This document shows, one piece after another, positions 25,028-34,300 of a DNA stretch of 64,000 nucleotides. Every line of letters starts with the position of its first letter. Within the stretch, counting starts at the first letter, position 1. A program made the position numbers and the translations under genes. Where the stretch lies: the NCBI GenBank assembly GCA_034189865.1, contig JAXHTV010000004.1:1-64000 (forward strand), read 5' to 3'. Source of the DNA: Pseudomonadota bacterium. GTDB lineage: Bacteria > Pseudomonadota > Gammaproteobacteria > UBA5335. The notes under the pieces were generated by a model. It did not search any database. It was not told the origin of the DNA and saw nothing but the letters and a program-made list of their open reading frames with translations.

Positions 25028-27682
25028 ATGAGTGAAACCCGAGACCTCGATCCCCAAGAAACGAAAGAGTGGCTGGATGCCCTGAACGCGGTACTCGAGC
25101 GTGAGGGCCCGGAGCGGGCGCATTTCCTCCTGGAAACCTTGGTCGAAAAAGCTCGTCGATCGGGTGCTTTCATACCGTTTAGCGCCAACACCGAATACGT
25201 CAATACCATTCCGCCGGCCCTGGAGGAACGCAGCCCGGGCGATGCCGAGTTGGAGTGGCGGATTCGCTCACTTGTTCGCTGGAACGCGCTGGCCATGGTC
25301 ATCAAGACTAACCGGGAGCACGCTGGTCTGGGCGGCCATATCGCCAGCTTCGCATCGGCCGCCACCCTATACGACGTAGGATTCAACCACTTTTTCCACG
25401 CGCAGAACGACGACCACGGCGGGGACTTGGTGTACATCCAGGGACACTCGGCCCCTGGGGTCTATGCACGAGCTTACCTGGAACGACGCCTCCATAAAGA
25501 AGATCTTCACCGCTTCCGTCAGGAAGCCAACGGCAAGGGCTTGTCCTCTTACCCGCACCCCTGGCTGATGCCAGAGTTCTGGCAATTTCCAACCGTGTCG
25601 ATGGGCTTAGGCCCGATCATGGGTATCTATCAGGCGCGGTTCATGAAATACCTGCACAACCGCGGGATATTGGACACCAGCAACCGCAAGGTTTGGGTTT
25701 TTCTGGGAGACGGCGAAACCGACGAACCCGAATCGTTGGGCGCCATTGGCATGGCAGCCCGAGAAAATCTGGACAACCTGATCTTCGTCATCAACTGCAA
25801 CCTGCAACGCCTGGACGGACCGGTACGAGGCAACTCCAAGATCATTCAGGAACTGGAAGGCGACTTCCGCGGTACCGGCTGGAACGTCATCAAACTGATT
25901 TGGGGCTCTTACTGGGATCCGTTGCTGGCCGCCGATACCAAAAGCTTGTTACGGAAACGAATGGCCGAGGCCGTCGATGGCGAATACCAAAACTACAAAG
26001 CGAAAGGCGGTGCCTACACCCGGGAACATTTCTTCGGAAAATACCCCGAACTCAAGGAAATGGTCGCGCGGATGACCGACGAGGATATCTGGCGACTCAA
26101 CCGGGGCGGGCATGATCCTCACAAGGTTTATGCTGCCTACGCCGCCGCCACGAAGCATACCGGGCAACCCACCGTCATCCTGGCCAAAACGGTAAAAGGC
26201 TACGGCATGGGGGAAGCGGGTGAAGGACAAAACATCACCCACCAGCAAAAGAAAGTCAGTGTCGATGCACTGAAAGCCTTCAGAGACCGCTTTCACATAC
26301 CCATCTCGGATGAGGAAATTGACGACGCACCCTTTTACCGCCCCCCCGAAGACAGCGCAGAAATCAAATACATGCGCGAACGCCGGGATACGCTGGGCGG
26401 TTTCCTGCCGACCCGTCGGCGCGAAGGCGATCAGCTCGAAGTACCTCCCCTGTCTGTATTCGACGCAATCATCAAAGGGACCGGTGACCGGGAAATCTCC
26501 ACCACCATGGCATTTGTGCGGCTTCTGACCGCCTTGGTTCGTGACAAAAAACTCGGTGAGCGCGTCGTTCCCATTGTGCCCGACGAGGCACGCACATTCG
26601 GCATGGAAGGCCTTTTCCGGCAAATCGGTATCTATTCTTCCGCCGGGCAACTGTATGAACCCCAGGACGCAGACCAACTCGCGTATTATCGGGAGGATAA
26701 AAAGGGACAGATCCTGGAAGAGGGCATCACGGAAGCAGGCGCGTTTTGCTCCTGGTTGGCCGCCGCGACCGCTTACAGCAACCACGGCGTGACGATGGTC
26801 CCGTTTTTCATTTTCTACTCGATGTTCGGCTTTCAGCGCGTGGGCGATCTCACCTGGGCGGCTGCCGACAGCCGGGCCCGCGGCTTCCTGCTGGGCGGCA
26901 CGGCCGGGCGGACAACCCTCGCGGGTGAGGGATTACAGCACCAGGACGGCCACAGCACCATACTGGCCAACACCAACCCCAACTGCCGCATCTACGATCC
27001 CTGCTACGGCTACGAGTTGGCGGTGATCATCCATAACGGCATGAAACGGATGTACGAAGACGGCGAAAACGCCTTCTATTACATCACCGTGATGAACGAG
27101 AACTACGCCCACCCGCCACTGCCGGAAGGCGTCAGCGAGGGCATCATCAAGGGGATGTACCCCTTACGACGCAGCGAACGGGACGGACCGAGAGTTCAGC
27201 TGCTCGGATCGGGCACGATTTTGAGGGAGGTCGAATCCGCAGCCCGGATACTGGAAGATGATTATCAGGTAGCGGCAGATGTCTGGAGCGTGACCAGTTT
27301 TCCTGAACTGCGGCGCGAAGGCATGATGATCGACCGCTGGAACCTTTTGCACCCCACCGAGGCCCCACGCCAAAGTTATGTCGAACACTGCCTGGCAGCG
27401 GCGGAGGGCCCGGTGGTCGCTGCCACCGACTATATGCGCAGTTTCGCCGAACAGATTCGCCCCCATGTCCATCACCGATACACCGTGCTCGGAACCGACG
27501 GTTTCGGGCGCTCGGACACACGGGCGGAACTGCGTCACTTCTTTGAAGTAAACGCCGCGTATATCACGATTGCAGCACTGTATTCGTTGACGGCCGAGGG
27601 GCAGCTCGAGTCCTCAGTGCTAACCGAGGCCATTCAACGATTCAATATCGATCCGGAAAAACCCGCCCCCTGGACCGTTTAG
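25028..27682 (+). CDS. aceE: Pyruvate dehydrogenase E1 component, homodimeric type
   Basis: Thiamine-diphosphate-dependent decarboxylase of the pyruvate dehydrogenase complex. ATG 25028 follows GGAGAAA and gives 884 residues; longer upstream readings start in non-conserved sequence. Typical AceE segments include HFFHAQNDDHGGDLVYIQGH, the ThDP motif from FLGDGETDEPESLGAI to INCNLQRLDGPVRGNSK, KTVKGYGMGEAGEGQNITHQ, and EGLQHQDGHSTILANTNPNC. First gene of aceE-aceF-lpd. Confidence 0.97.
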   Translation: MSETRDLDPQETKEWLDALNAVLEREGPERAHFLLETLVEKARRSGAFIPFSANTEYVNTIPPALEERSPGDAELEWRIRSLVRWNALAMVIKTNREHAGLGGHIASFASAATLYDVGFNHFFHAQNDDHGGDLVYIQGHSAPGVYARAYLERRLHKEDLHRFRQEANGKGLSSYPHPWLMPEFWQFPTVSMGLGPIMGIYQARFMKYLHNRGILDTSNRKVWVFLGDGETDEPESLGAIGMAARENLDNLIFVINCNLQRLDGPVRGNSKIIQELEGDFRGTGWNVIKLIWGSYWDPLLAADTKSLLRKRMAEAVDGEYQNYKAKGGAYTREHFFGKYPELKEMVARMTDEDIWRLNRGGHDPHKVYAAYAAATKHTGQPTVILAKTVKGYGMGEAGEGQNITHQQKKVSVDALKAFRDRFHIPISDEEIDDAPFYRPPEDSAEIKYMRERRDTLGGFLPTRRREGDQLEVPPLSVFDAIIKGTGDREISTTMAFVRLLTALVRDKKLGERVVPIVPDEARTFGMEGLFRQIGIYSSAGQLYEPQDADQLAYYREDKKGQILEEGITEAGAFCSWLAAATAYSNHGVTMVPFFIFYSMFGFQRVGDLTWAAADSRARGFLLGGTAGRTTLAGEGLQHQDGHSTILANTNPNCRIYDPCYGYELAVIIHNGMKRMYEDGENAFYYITVMNENYAHPPLPEGVSEGIIKGMYPLRRSERDGPRVQLLGSGTILREVESAARILEDDYQVAADVWSVTSFPELRREGMMIDRWNLLHPTEAPRQSYVEHCLAAAEGPVVAATDYMRSFAEQIRPHVHHRYTVLGTDGFGRSDTRAELRHFFEVNAAYITIAALYSLTAEGQLESSVLTEAIQRFNIDPEKPAPWTV

Positions 27683-27700
27683 CAATCGGGAGGATCCGAT

Positions 27701-29050
27701 TTGGCGCGCTCGATGGAAATCAACGTACCGGACATTGGTGATTTCGAAAACGTGGACGTCGTGGAGGTCCTGGTCAAACCGGGAGACACGGTGGCCGCGG
27801 AACAACCCATCATCACCCTGGAAAGCGATAAGGCGGCGCTGGATGTTCCCTCGCCGGTCGCAGGGGAGGTGGAAGCGATGCACGTCAATGTCGGCGACAA
27901 GGTCAGCGAAGGCACGCTGATCGCGACGGTTCGTGCGCAAGAAGGCGTATCGGAAGAAACAGAGCAGGAAACGGCACAGCCACCGCCAGAATCCGCACCT
28001 TCCGGGAAAGCTGCGGACAACAAGCCAGAATCGCCGAAGGCTTCCGCGAACGAGCAAAAACCCAAGCCTGTGGAAAAACCCGAAGCCCCGCCGGCAGGCG
28101 GTTCACCCCGCTCGGCACCGGCGACCGGACAGCCGGAAGTGGACCTCTCACAAGCCTTTACGCCCCATGCCAGCCCTGGTGTTCGGCGATTCGCACGGGA
28201 GCTTGGCGTCGACCTGACCAAGGTCTCGGGCACTGGCGCCAAACAGCGCATCCTGAAAGAGGACGTTCAACGATTCGTCAAACAACAATTACAGGCGGTG
28301 GAAAAAACCGGTGGTATTCCGGTCATACCGGAAGTGGATTTCGCCAAATTCGGCGAGATCGAGGTAAAACCACTTTCCAGAATCAAACGCCTTTCGGGCC
28401 CTAATCTTCACCGCAGTTGGTTGAATATTCCCCACGTCACGCAGTTCGACGAGGCGGATATCACCGAGCTGGAGGATTTTCGTAAGGAAAACCTGGAGCG
28501 AGCACAAAAACGTGATGTCAAATTGACACTGCTGGCCTTTCTGCTGGATGCCTGCGCAAGCACCTTGAAGGAGTTCCCACACGTCAACGCCTCGTTAGAC
28601 CCCAGCGGCGAGAATCTGATTTACAAGCGCTACATCCATATCGGCGTGGCGGTGGACACGGGAGACGGCTTAGTGGTCCCGGTAGTCAAAGACGCCGATA
28701 AGAAAGGTATCTTCGAGCTGGCCAAGGAAGTGTCGGAACTGGCGGAATTGGCGCGCAACCGACGATTGAAGCCCGAACATTTGCAGGGTGCGACGTTTTC
28801 CATCTCCAGCTTGGGCGGCATCGGCGGAACGGCGTTCACTCCCATCATCAATGCGCCCGAGGTCGCCATTTTGGGCGTTTCCCGGGCACGCATGCAGCCG
28901 GTCTTTCAAAGCGATGGCAGCTTCGCGCCCCGTTTGATCCTTCCCCTGTCGTTTTCTTACGACCACCGGGTGATCGACGGTGCGGACGCTGCACGTTTTA
29001 CCCGCTACTTGAGCGACATGCTGTCGGATATCCGACGATTGTTATTGTAG
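27701..29050 (+). CDS. aceF: Dihydrolipoyllysine acetyltransferase (E2p), single lipoyl domain
   Basis: Core of pyruvate dehydrogenase. TTG 27701 is chosen because GGGAGG lies seven bases upstream; ATG 27713 is too far away. The 449-residue product has only one lipoyl domain (lipoyl Lys in ESDKAALDVPSP, about residue 46), whereas E. coli AceF has three; then a long Pro/Glu/Lys linker, a subunit-binding domain (SPGVRRFARELGVDLTKVSG) and the catalytic domain with SYDHRVIDGADAARF. The missing lipoyl domain may be supplied by the one on the downstream E3. Confidence 0.95.
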   Translation: MARSMEINVPDIGDFENVDVVEVLVKPGDTVAAEQPIITLESDKAALDVPSPVAGEVEAMHVNVGDKVSEGTLIATVRAQEGVSEETEQETAQPPPESAPSGKAADNKPESPKASANEQKPKPVEKPEAPPAGGSPRSAPATGQPEVDLSQAFTPHASPGVRRFARELGVDLTKVSGTGAKQRILKEDVQRFVKQQLQAVEKTGGIPVIPEVDFAKFGEIEVKPLSRIKRLSGPNLHRSWLNIPHVTQFDEADITELEDFRKENLERAQKRDVKLTLLAFLLDACASTLKEFPHVNASLDPSGENLIYKRYIHIGVAVDTGDGLVVPVVKDADKKGIFELAKEVSELAELARNRRLKPEHLQGATFSISSLGGIGGTAFTPIINAPEVAILGVSRARMQPVFQSDGSFAPRLILPLSFSYDHRVIDGADAARFTRYLSDMLSDIRRLLL

Positions 29051-29138
29051 AAGCCGAACACAGTGGAGGCGCGCATCACATGCCTCCCGCAAAAACCGGA
29101 CGAGCGTCGCAACTACGCGGCGACGAACAGGAGCCATC

Positions 29139-30866
29139 ATGAGCGACATACGCCAAGTGATCGTGCCCGATATTGGCGATTTCGAGAACGTGGATGTGGT
29201 TGAAGTCCTGGTTAAACCGGGCGATGAGGTCACGGCAGAACAACCCATCATCACCCTGGAAAGCGACAAAGCGGCTCTCGATGTCCCGACGCCATTCGCC
29301 GGCACCATCAAGACATTGCATGTCAAAGCCGGGGATAAAGTCTCCCAAGGTTCAAAGATTGCCGATATCGAGATCGCGTCGGAACAGACCACCGCCCCCA
29401 AGCGGGAGATACCCAAACCCCGACCTTCTCCCAGCGCCCAGGTGGGCCGAGTTGATGTCAAAACCCAACTGGTCGTTATCGGCGGGGGACCGGGCGGCTA
29501 CACCGCCGCGTTTCGGGCGGCTGACTTGGGACTTGACGTGACCCTGGTCGAACAGGCACCGACACTCGGTGGCGTGTGCTTGAACGTCGGCTGTATCCCA
29601 TCCAAAGCCCTCCTACATGCCGCCAAAGTCATCGACGACGCCAAGGCCATGTCAGAGCATGGCATCAACTTCAGCCAACCGGAGATTAATCTCGATCAAC
29701 TGCGCAACTGGAAAAGCAGTGTCGTGGGTCAGTTGACGGGCGGGCTGACGCAGCTGGCAAAGCAACGGAATGTCCGTATCGTCCGCGGCACAGCCCGGTT
29801 CGCCACCCCACATCAATTGGATATTGAGCACGATTCCGAACAATCCATCCTGGAGTTCGAGCAAGCTGTCATCGCCGTCGGATCCCGGGTCGTAAAACTT
29901 CCCTTTCTACCCGACGATCCCCGCGTCATGTTCTCGACCGAAGCGCTGGAGTTGCCTGAGATACCCCCCAGATTGCTCATTCTCGGCGGCGGAATTATCG
30001 GTATGGAAATGGGCAGCTTCTACAGCGCGCTGGGTAGCCAAGTGACCATTGTGGAAATGCTGCCGCAATTGGTGAACGGCGCCGACCCCGACTTGGTGCG
30101 GCCACTGCAAAAACACGTCGCCAAACGATTTGAGAATATTTTCCTCAACACCAAAGTCACCGCCATGGAGGCAACGGATAAGGGACTGAAAGTCAGCTTT
30201 GAGGGGAACGACGCGCCTGCCTCAGATATCTTCGATCGAGTTCTGGTTGCAGTGGGACGACGCCCCAACGGCGACCAAATCGACCTTGAAAAAGCCGAAC
30301 TCACCTCCAATGAGCAGGGTTTGATCGAAGTCGACCAACAGATGCGCACCGCGCAGCCCCATATCTTCGCCATCGGCGATTGTGTACCTGGCCCCATGCT
30401 CGCGCACAAAGCCACCCACCAAGGCAAAGTGGCGGCCGAGGTCGCCGCCGGAGAGAAATCCTTTTTCGTCGCCCGCGTGATTCCCGCAGTCGCCTACTGC
30501 GACCCTGAAATCGCTTGGTGCGGCTTGACCGAATCCGAGGCAAAGCAGCAAAAAATCAAGTACGGCAAAGGGCTGTTCCCCTGGGCGGCCAGCGGTCGCG
30601 CGCTGGGAATGGGGCGCGACGAGGGCATGACCAAGCTGATCTTTGATGAAGCCACCAACCGAATCATCGGCGGTGGCATCGTGGGCCCACACGCCGGCGA
30701 TTTGATTGCAGAGATCGCCCATGCCATCGAAATGGGCTCGGATGCGGAAGATATTGGCCTAACGATTCACCCGCACCCGACACTGTCGGAAACCATCGCT
30801 TTTGCGGCTGAATCCTACGCCGGAACCATCACGGACTTAATGCCACCCAGGCGGCGCTCCAGATAA
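29139..30866 (+). CDS. lpdA: Dihydrolipoamide dehydrogenase with N-terminal lipoyl domain (E3 of PDH)
   Basis: E3 subunit of pyruvate dehydrogenase. In 575 residues: lipoyl domain 1-80 (lipoyl Lys in ESDKAALDVPTP), short Pro-rich linker, then full E3 with VVIGGGPGGYTAAFRAADLG, redox GGVCLNVGCIPSK (the first motif is GGVC, not the commoner GGTC), ILGGGIIGMEMGSFY, IFAIGDCVPGPMLAHKA and HPHPTLSETIAFAAE. Lipoyl-E3 fusions are known in some beta- and gammaproteobacteria. The lipoyl domain is very close in protein and DNA to that of aceF upstream. Confidence 0.95.
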   Translation: MSDIRQVIVPDIGDFENVDVVEVLVKPGDEVTAEQPIITLESDKAALDVPTPFAGTIKTLHVKAGDKVSQGSKIADIEIASEQTTAPKREIPKPRPSPSAQVGRVDVKTQLVVIGGGPGGYTAAFRAADLGLDVTLVEQAPTLGGVCLNVGCIPSKALLHAAKVIDDAKAMSEHGINFSQPEINLDQLRNWKSSVVGQLTGGLTQLAKQRNVRIVRGTARFATPHQLDIEHDSEQSILEFEQAVIAVGSRVVKLPFLPDDPRVMFSTEALELPEIPPRLLILGGGIIGMEMGSFYSALGSQVTIVEMLPQLVNGADPDLVRPLQKHVAKRFENIFLNTKVTAMEATDKGLKVSFEGNDAPASDIFDRVLVAVGRRPNGDQIDLEKAELTSNEQGLIEVDQQMRTAQPHIFAIGDCVPGPMLAHKATHQGKVAAEVAAGEKSFFVARVIPAVAYCDPEIAWCGLTESEAKQQKIKYGKGLFPWAASGRALGMGRDEGMTKLIFDEATNRIIGGGIVGPHAGDLIAEIAHAIEMGSDAEDIGLTIHPHPTLSETIAFAAESYAGTITDLMPPRRRSR

Positions 30867-30878
30867 CTCAACACGATC

Positions 30879-30919
30879 TTTGCGCCCGGAACGACCTTCC
30901 TAGTCGGGACGGGCGCAAA
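30879..30919. terminator. Inverted repeat after the aceE-aceF-lpd operon
   Basis: TTTGCGCCCG at 30879-30888 pairs perfectly with CGGGCGCAAA at 30910-30919, with a smaller GAC/GTC pair inside. It begins 12 bases after the lpd stop and lies before the convergent peptidase gene, the right place for a bidirectional terminator, though only short A/T ends flank the stem. Confidence 0.5.
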
Positions 30920-30961
30920 CGACTCACCGCTCCCCCCTCAAGTGCCTCTGCTCCAAGGCCA

Positions 30962-31816
30962 CTATTTGAATAGATCAGTATCGACGAATTCGGCCTGCAG
31001 CAGAGACCAAAAATCTACGGCCAAGCCTTTTTCGACATACTTATACGGTAGCCAACCATAGCCCTCCTCTCCCCAGGCAGTGCCCCAGGAATTGCGGATC
31101 AGCAACGCACCCTTGTCGCCGGAGATACGACGCGCGTCATCATAGCCGACAGCCACGACCGCATGACCGCCTTCCAGGCGCTCGCCCGGTGTTGGATAGG
31201 GGATTTCACCTGACCCCTCGCCGATACCCGGCATCGAACTATAGACAGAGAAACCGAACATGGCGGGAAGCCCCGCTGCCAAATAGCTCTTCACGTTGGT
31301 GAGGACCGTTTTAGGCGGCGTGCCCACCGGGTCGTGCCGATAGTACTGCAAGGTCTGGTAAGACTGCCCAAAGGCGTAGCAAAAAGCGGTCGGTTCATCA
31401 TCAAAGCGATCAAGTTCGTAGGGCCAATAGGTCTCCGGCGGCACACCGAATAACGCCATAGCTTTTATGGTGTCCCGCAGATAGGCCCCGGTATCGCCGG
31501 TCCAGCCCAGAAGGTTCCGAGTCACTTTGTACAGAAAAAGCCGCGATCCATTTAAATGCTTACCGAAAGCACGACGTTGATAGTATTCCAACAAGCCGAT
31601 GCCGGCATTGGCTGTGCACGAACCCACGCTGCCTTGATCTTCGATCGGCGAACACCACGCCCGCAAGTCAACGTGATCCGGCTGAGACTGTGCGGCTGAC
31701 TTGAGCGGTTTTGACTTGCGTAGAATTTTGTCTACTTCTCGGGATTCAGCTGAGTAATCCCTAAAATCCGGTAAATCTCGTTGCCAACCCAAAGCACCTA
31801 ATGCACGCGTATTCAT
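30962..31816 (-). CDS. Papain-like (C1A family) cysteine peptidase
   Basis: The 284-residue product has the papain triad: Cys in EDQGSVGSCTANAG (about 68), His in LEGGHAVVAVGYDD (about 219) and Asn in LIRNSWGTAWGEEGYGWLPY (about 243); the Gln in DQGS supplies the oxyanion hole. The N-terminus GWQRDLPDFRDY is typical of bacterial and viral C1A proteins. No signal peptide or inhibitory propeptide longer than about 45 residues is visible, so it may act in the cytoplasm or leave by another route. Substrate unknown. Transcribed alone, convergent with the pdh operon. Confidence 0.85.
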   Translation of the reverse strand: MNTRALGALGWQRDLPDFRDYSAESREVDKILRKSKPLKSAAQSQPDHVDLRAWCSPIEDQGSVGSCTANAGIGLLEYYQRRAFGKHLNGSRLFLYKVTRNLLGWTGDTGAYLRDTIKAMALFGVPPETYWPYELDRFDDEPTAFCYAFGQSYQTLQYYRHDPVGTPPKTVLTNVKSYLAAGLPAMFGFSVYSSMPGIGEGSGEIPYPTPGERLEGGHAVVAVGYDDARRISGDKGALLIRNSWGTAWGEEGYGWLPYKYVEKGLAVDFWSLLQAEFVDTDLFK

Positions 31817-32072
31817 GATCCTTAAAGCCTCCTATTAGGCCCCCGTCCTTTGATCGGTTCGTATCCTTGTTTTGGATTCGTTCAAAACAACGGAAATGCC
31901 GTGTTAGATCAACTCACATATCGCCTGCCTCCAGACGTCCCGTCCTCCGCTGCCCAGGGCTTCGCGTAACGCCGCCCCACGGTGATAGACCATACTCGCG
32001 AACTGTCAATCCCGCAGAAAACGGCTTATGATTTCGTTCAACCTCGCCCCGCCGTAAGAAAGGCATTAGCTT

Positions 32073-33704
32073 ATGAGACTGCCTATCCGCCTCGCTGCGG
32101 CAGCCTTTTGCATGGCCACCCCGTTTCTGTCTCACGCCGAGACAATCAATGTCCAGTTGCGATGGCACCACCAGTTTCAGTTTGCGGGTTTTTACGCCGC
32201 GGTTGATCAGGGTTATTACCGTGATGCGGGCCTAGAGGTGGAGTTGCGCGCTGGCGCGCCGGGCGTCACACCCGTCAACGAGGTCCTCACCGGTCGCTCG
32301 CACTACGGAGTCGGCAACAGCGAGGTTCTTCTCGAACGATTGCAGGGCCGCCCCCTGATTGCGCTGGCTTCCGTCTACCAACACTCTCCATCCGTTTTAC
32401 TAGTCAAGAAAGACCGCAATATCAAGTCTCCACACGACCTGGTCGGAAAACGGGTCATGTTGATGGACCGGCGGATCGATGCCGACTTACTGGCGATGTT
32501 TATAAACGAGGGCATCGATTTATCACAAATCGATATCATTCCCAGCAGCTACGATATCGACGATCTCGCAGAAGGCCGAACCGATGCATTTAATTCTTAT
32601 TTGAGTAACGAGCCGTTTTACTTGAGAAAAAGAAATGTGGCCTACACGGTCATCGACCCCCACATGTACGGCGTCGATTTCTATAGCGACATCATCTTCA
32701 CCAGCGAAAACGAGACGCTTCAACACCCGGAAAGAGTTGAGAAATTCTTGGCCGCCAGTCTCCAAGGTTGGCAATATGCCCTCGACCATCCTGACGAAAT
32801 CATTGATCTGCTGATCGAGAAGTACGGCGTAACGAAAAGCCGAGAGCACTTGGCATTTGAAGCGGCGACTGTCGAGAATCTGATTCTGCCCAACATTGTC
32901 ACCATCGGTCATATGAATCCCGGACGTTGGAAGCATATGGCCGAAACATTTCAGCGCCTGGACATGATCGAAAGCATCGATCGCCTGGACGGTTTCATAT
33001 TCGATCCTGCGCGCGACCAGCAGGAAGATGTCGAACGCTTCGCCCATTTGCTGCGGCTGGCAACCGGCGCCATGGCCGCCTTGACACTGATCGTGATACT
33101 GCTCTATCTGGTCAACAGAAAAACCCGTCGGGAAGTTGAATTGCGACGAATCGCCGAAGAAGAAATCAAGAAGATCGCCTACAGCGACGCGCTGACGAAG
33201 CTTCCCAACCGACTGCAGTTGTTCGCCCGCGCGGAACAGATGCTGCGATCCGCTAAGCGGCAGAACGAGAAACTGGCCTTGTGCTTTCTGGATCTGAACG
33301 ATTTCAAGCTGATCAACGACGCTTACGGTCATCGTGCCGGCGACGTGGTGTTGATTCACATCGGGGAAATACTGGTCAATGCCCTACGTGAATCCGATAT
33401 CGCTGCCCGGTTGGGTGGAGATGAATTCGTCATCATTCTGTCGGGAATAGAAGACAGAACCCAGGTTTCCCGACTCATCAGCACATTGCGCAAGGCTTTT
33501 AAGGAACCGATTTACTTCGAAGGGCACGGAATTAAAGTTTCCGCAAGCCTCGGCGTCGCGGTTTACCCAGCGGAAGGGGATAGCATCGATGCGCTGATTA
33601 CCGCCGCCGACCACAGTATGTACCGCGTAAAACTCGGCACCAAAGCGGAAGAAAGTCTCGAGAACGACAACACGCTCATTGCTCCAGAAGCCTACATCGA
33701 CTGA
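32073..33704 (+). CDS. Periplasmic NMT1/SsuA-type binding domain fused to GGDEF diguanylate cyclase
   Basis: Single-protein receptor of 543 residues. A Sec signal (1-22) precedes an NMT1/THI5-like solute-binding domain (about 24-320; INVQLRWHHQFQFAGFYAA, as in pyrimidine-precursor or sulfonate binding proteins). One membrane helix (about 328-350) and a short coiled coil (EVELRRIAEEEIKKI) lead to a GGDEF domain with the intact active site GGDEF at 448-452 and an inhibitory I-site RESD at 439-442. It should make c-di-GMP in response to a small periplasmic ligand, perhaps a thiamine-precursor-like or sulfonate compound. No EAL domain. Confidence 0.88.
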   Translation: MRLPIRLAAAAFCMATPFLSHAETINVQLRWHHQFQFAGFYAAVDQGYYRDAGLEVELRAGAPGVTPVNEVLTGRSHYGVGNSEVLLERLQGRPLIALASVYQHSPSVLLVKKDRNIKSPHDLVGKRVMLMDRRIDADLLAMFINEGIDLSQIDIIPSSYDIDDLAEGRTDAFNSYLSNEPFYLRKRNVAYTVIDPHMYGVDFYSDIIFTSENETLQHPERVEKFLAASLQGWQYALDHPDEIIDLLIEKYGVTKSREHLAFEAATVENLILPNIVTIGHMNPGRWKHMAETFQRLDMIESIDRLDGFIFDPARDQQEDVERFAHLLRLATGAMAALTLIVILLYLVNRKTRREVELRRIAEEEIKKIAYSDALTKLPNRLQLFARAEQMLRSAKRQNEKLALCFLDLNDFKLINDAYGHRAGDVVLIHIGEILVNALRESDIAARLGGDEFVIILSGIEDRTQVSRLISTLRKAFKEPIYFEGHGIKVSASLGVAVYPAEGDSIDALITAADHSMYRVKLGTKAEESLENDNTLIAPEAYID

Positions 33705-33895
33705 CGGTCGCGCTCACTCATATGGGGACGATTCGCCTGCAACGAGACGATCAACCACCGTTTCAACTCGTGATTGACCGCAAGGTTTTCCGGAGCCGCA
33801 AAGGGCCCCATTGATTTAGGCATGGCCCGGGATCTAGCATAGATGCCGCGCCCCGCGTATGGCGCTCCACTCACTTTAAAAACCGGAGAATCATA

Positions 33896-34183
33896 GTGGC
33901 AAGCGAAGGTTACCACGAACCGTTCGAAGAGCTCTCGGATGACACGAAAGACATGCACCGCGCCATTGTTTCGCTGATGGAAGAATTGGAAGCGGTCGAT
34001 TGGTACAACCAACGGATGGATGCCTGCAAAGACCCGGAACTGAAAGCCATCCTGGCACATAACCGGGACGAAGAAAAAGAGCACGCCGCCATGGTTCTCG
34101 AGTGGATTCGGCGGCGAGATCCGACGCTCGACAAGGAACTCAAAGATTACCTGTTCACCAACAAGGTCGTCGCCCACGACTAA
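33896..34183 (+). CDS. Encapsulated-ferritin-like protein (EncFtn family), orphan
   Basis: The 95-residue product starts at GTG behind CGGAGA. It closely follows the EncFtn family: RAIVSLMEELEAVDWYNQR, LKAILAHNRDEEKEHAAM, LEWIRRRDP and YLFT. The ferroxidase ligands Glu30, Glu60 and His63 and the Trp36-Tyr37 pair are present. EncFtn oxidises Fe2+ and normally delivers it into an encapsulin shell, to which it is targeted by a C-terminal peptide. Here the protein ends about ten residues after the last helix with no such peptide, and no encapsulin gene lies nearby. Iron genes follow at 35685 and 38622. Confidence 0.88.
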   Translation: MASEGYHEPFEELSDDTKDMHRAIVSLMEELEAVDWYNQRMDACKDPELKAILAHNRDEEKEHAAMVLEWIRRRDPTLDKELKDYLFTNKVVAHD

Positions 34184-34300
34184 CGGCGCCAAGTGCACTG
34201 CGCCCCAGCGGCTGGATGTCGAAACACCGCTAAAATTCTCGGCGTCTGGCCGCGGCTTACAGCTGCCGTATCGGCCCCGGCGACATACCGTTCGGTTATC

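Noticed and set aside
25949-26785. 278-residue minus-strand frame
   Set aside because: Antisense to the highly conserved aceE; GC-rich codon bias produces such open frames.
32523-33359. 278-residue minus-strand frame
   Set aside because: Antisense to the periplasmic-binding/GGDEF gene, whose domains are intact in the plus frame.
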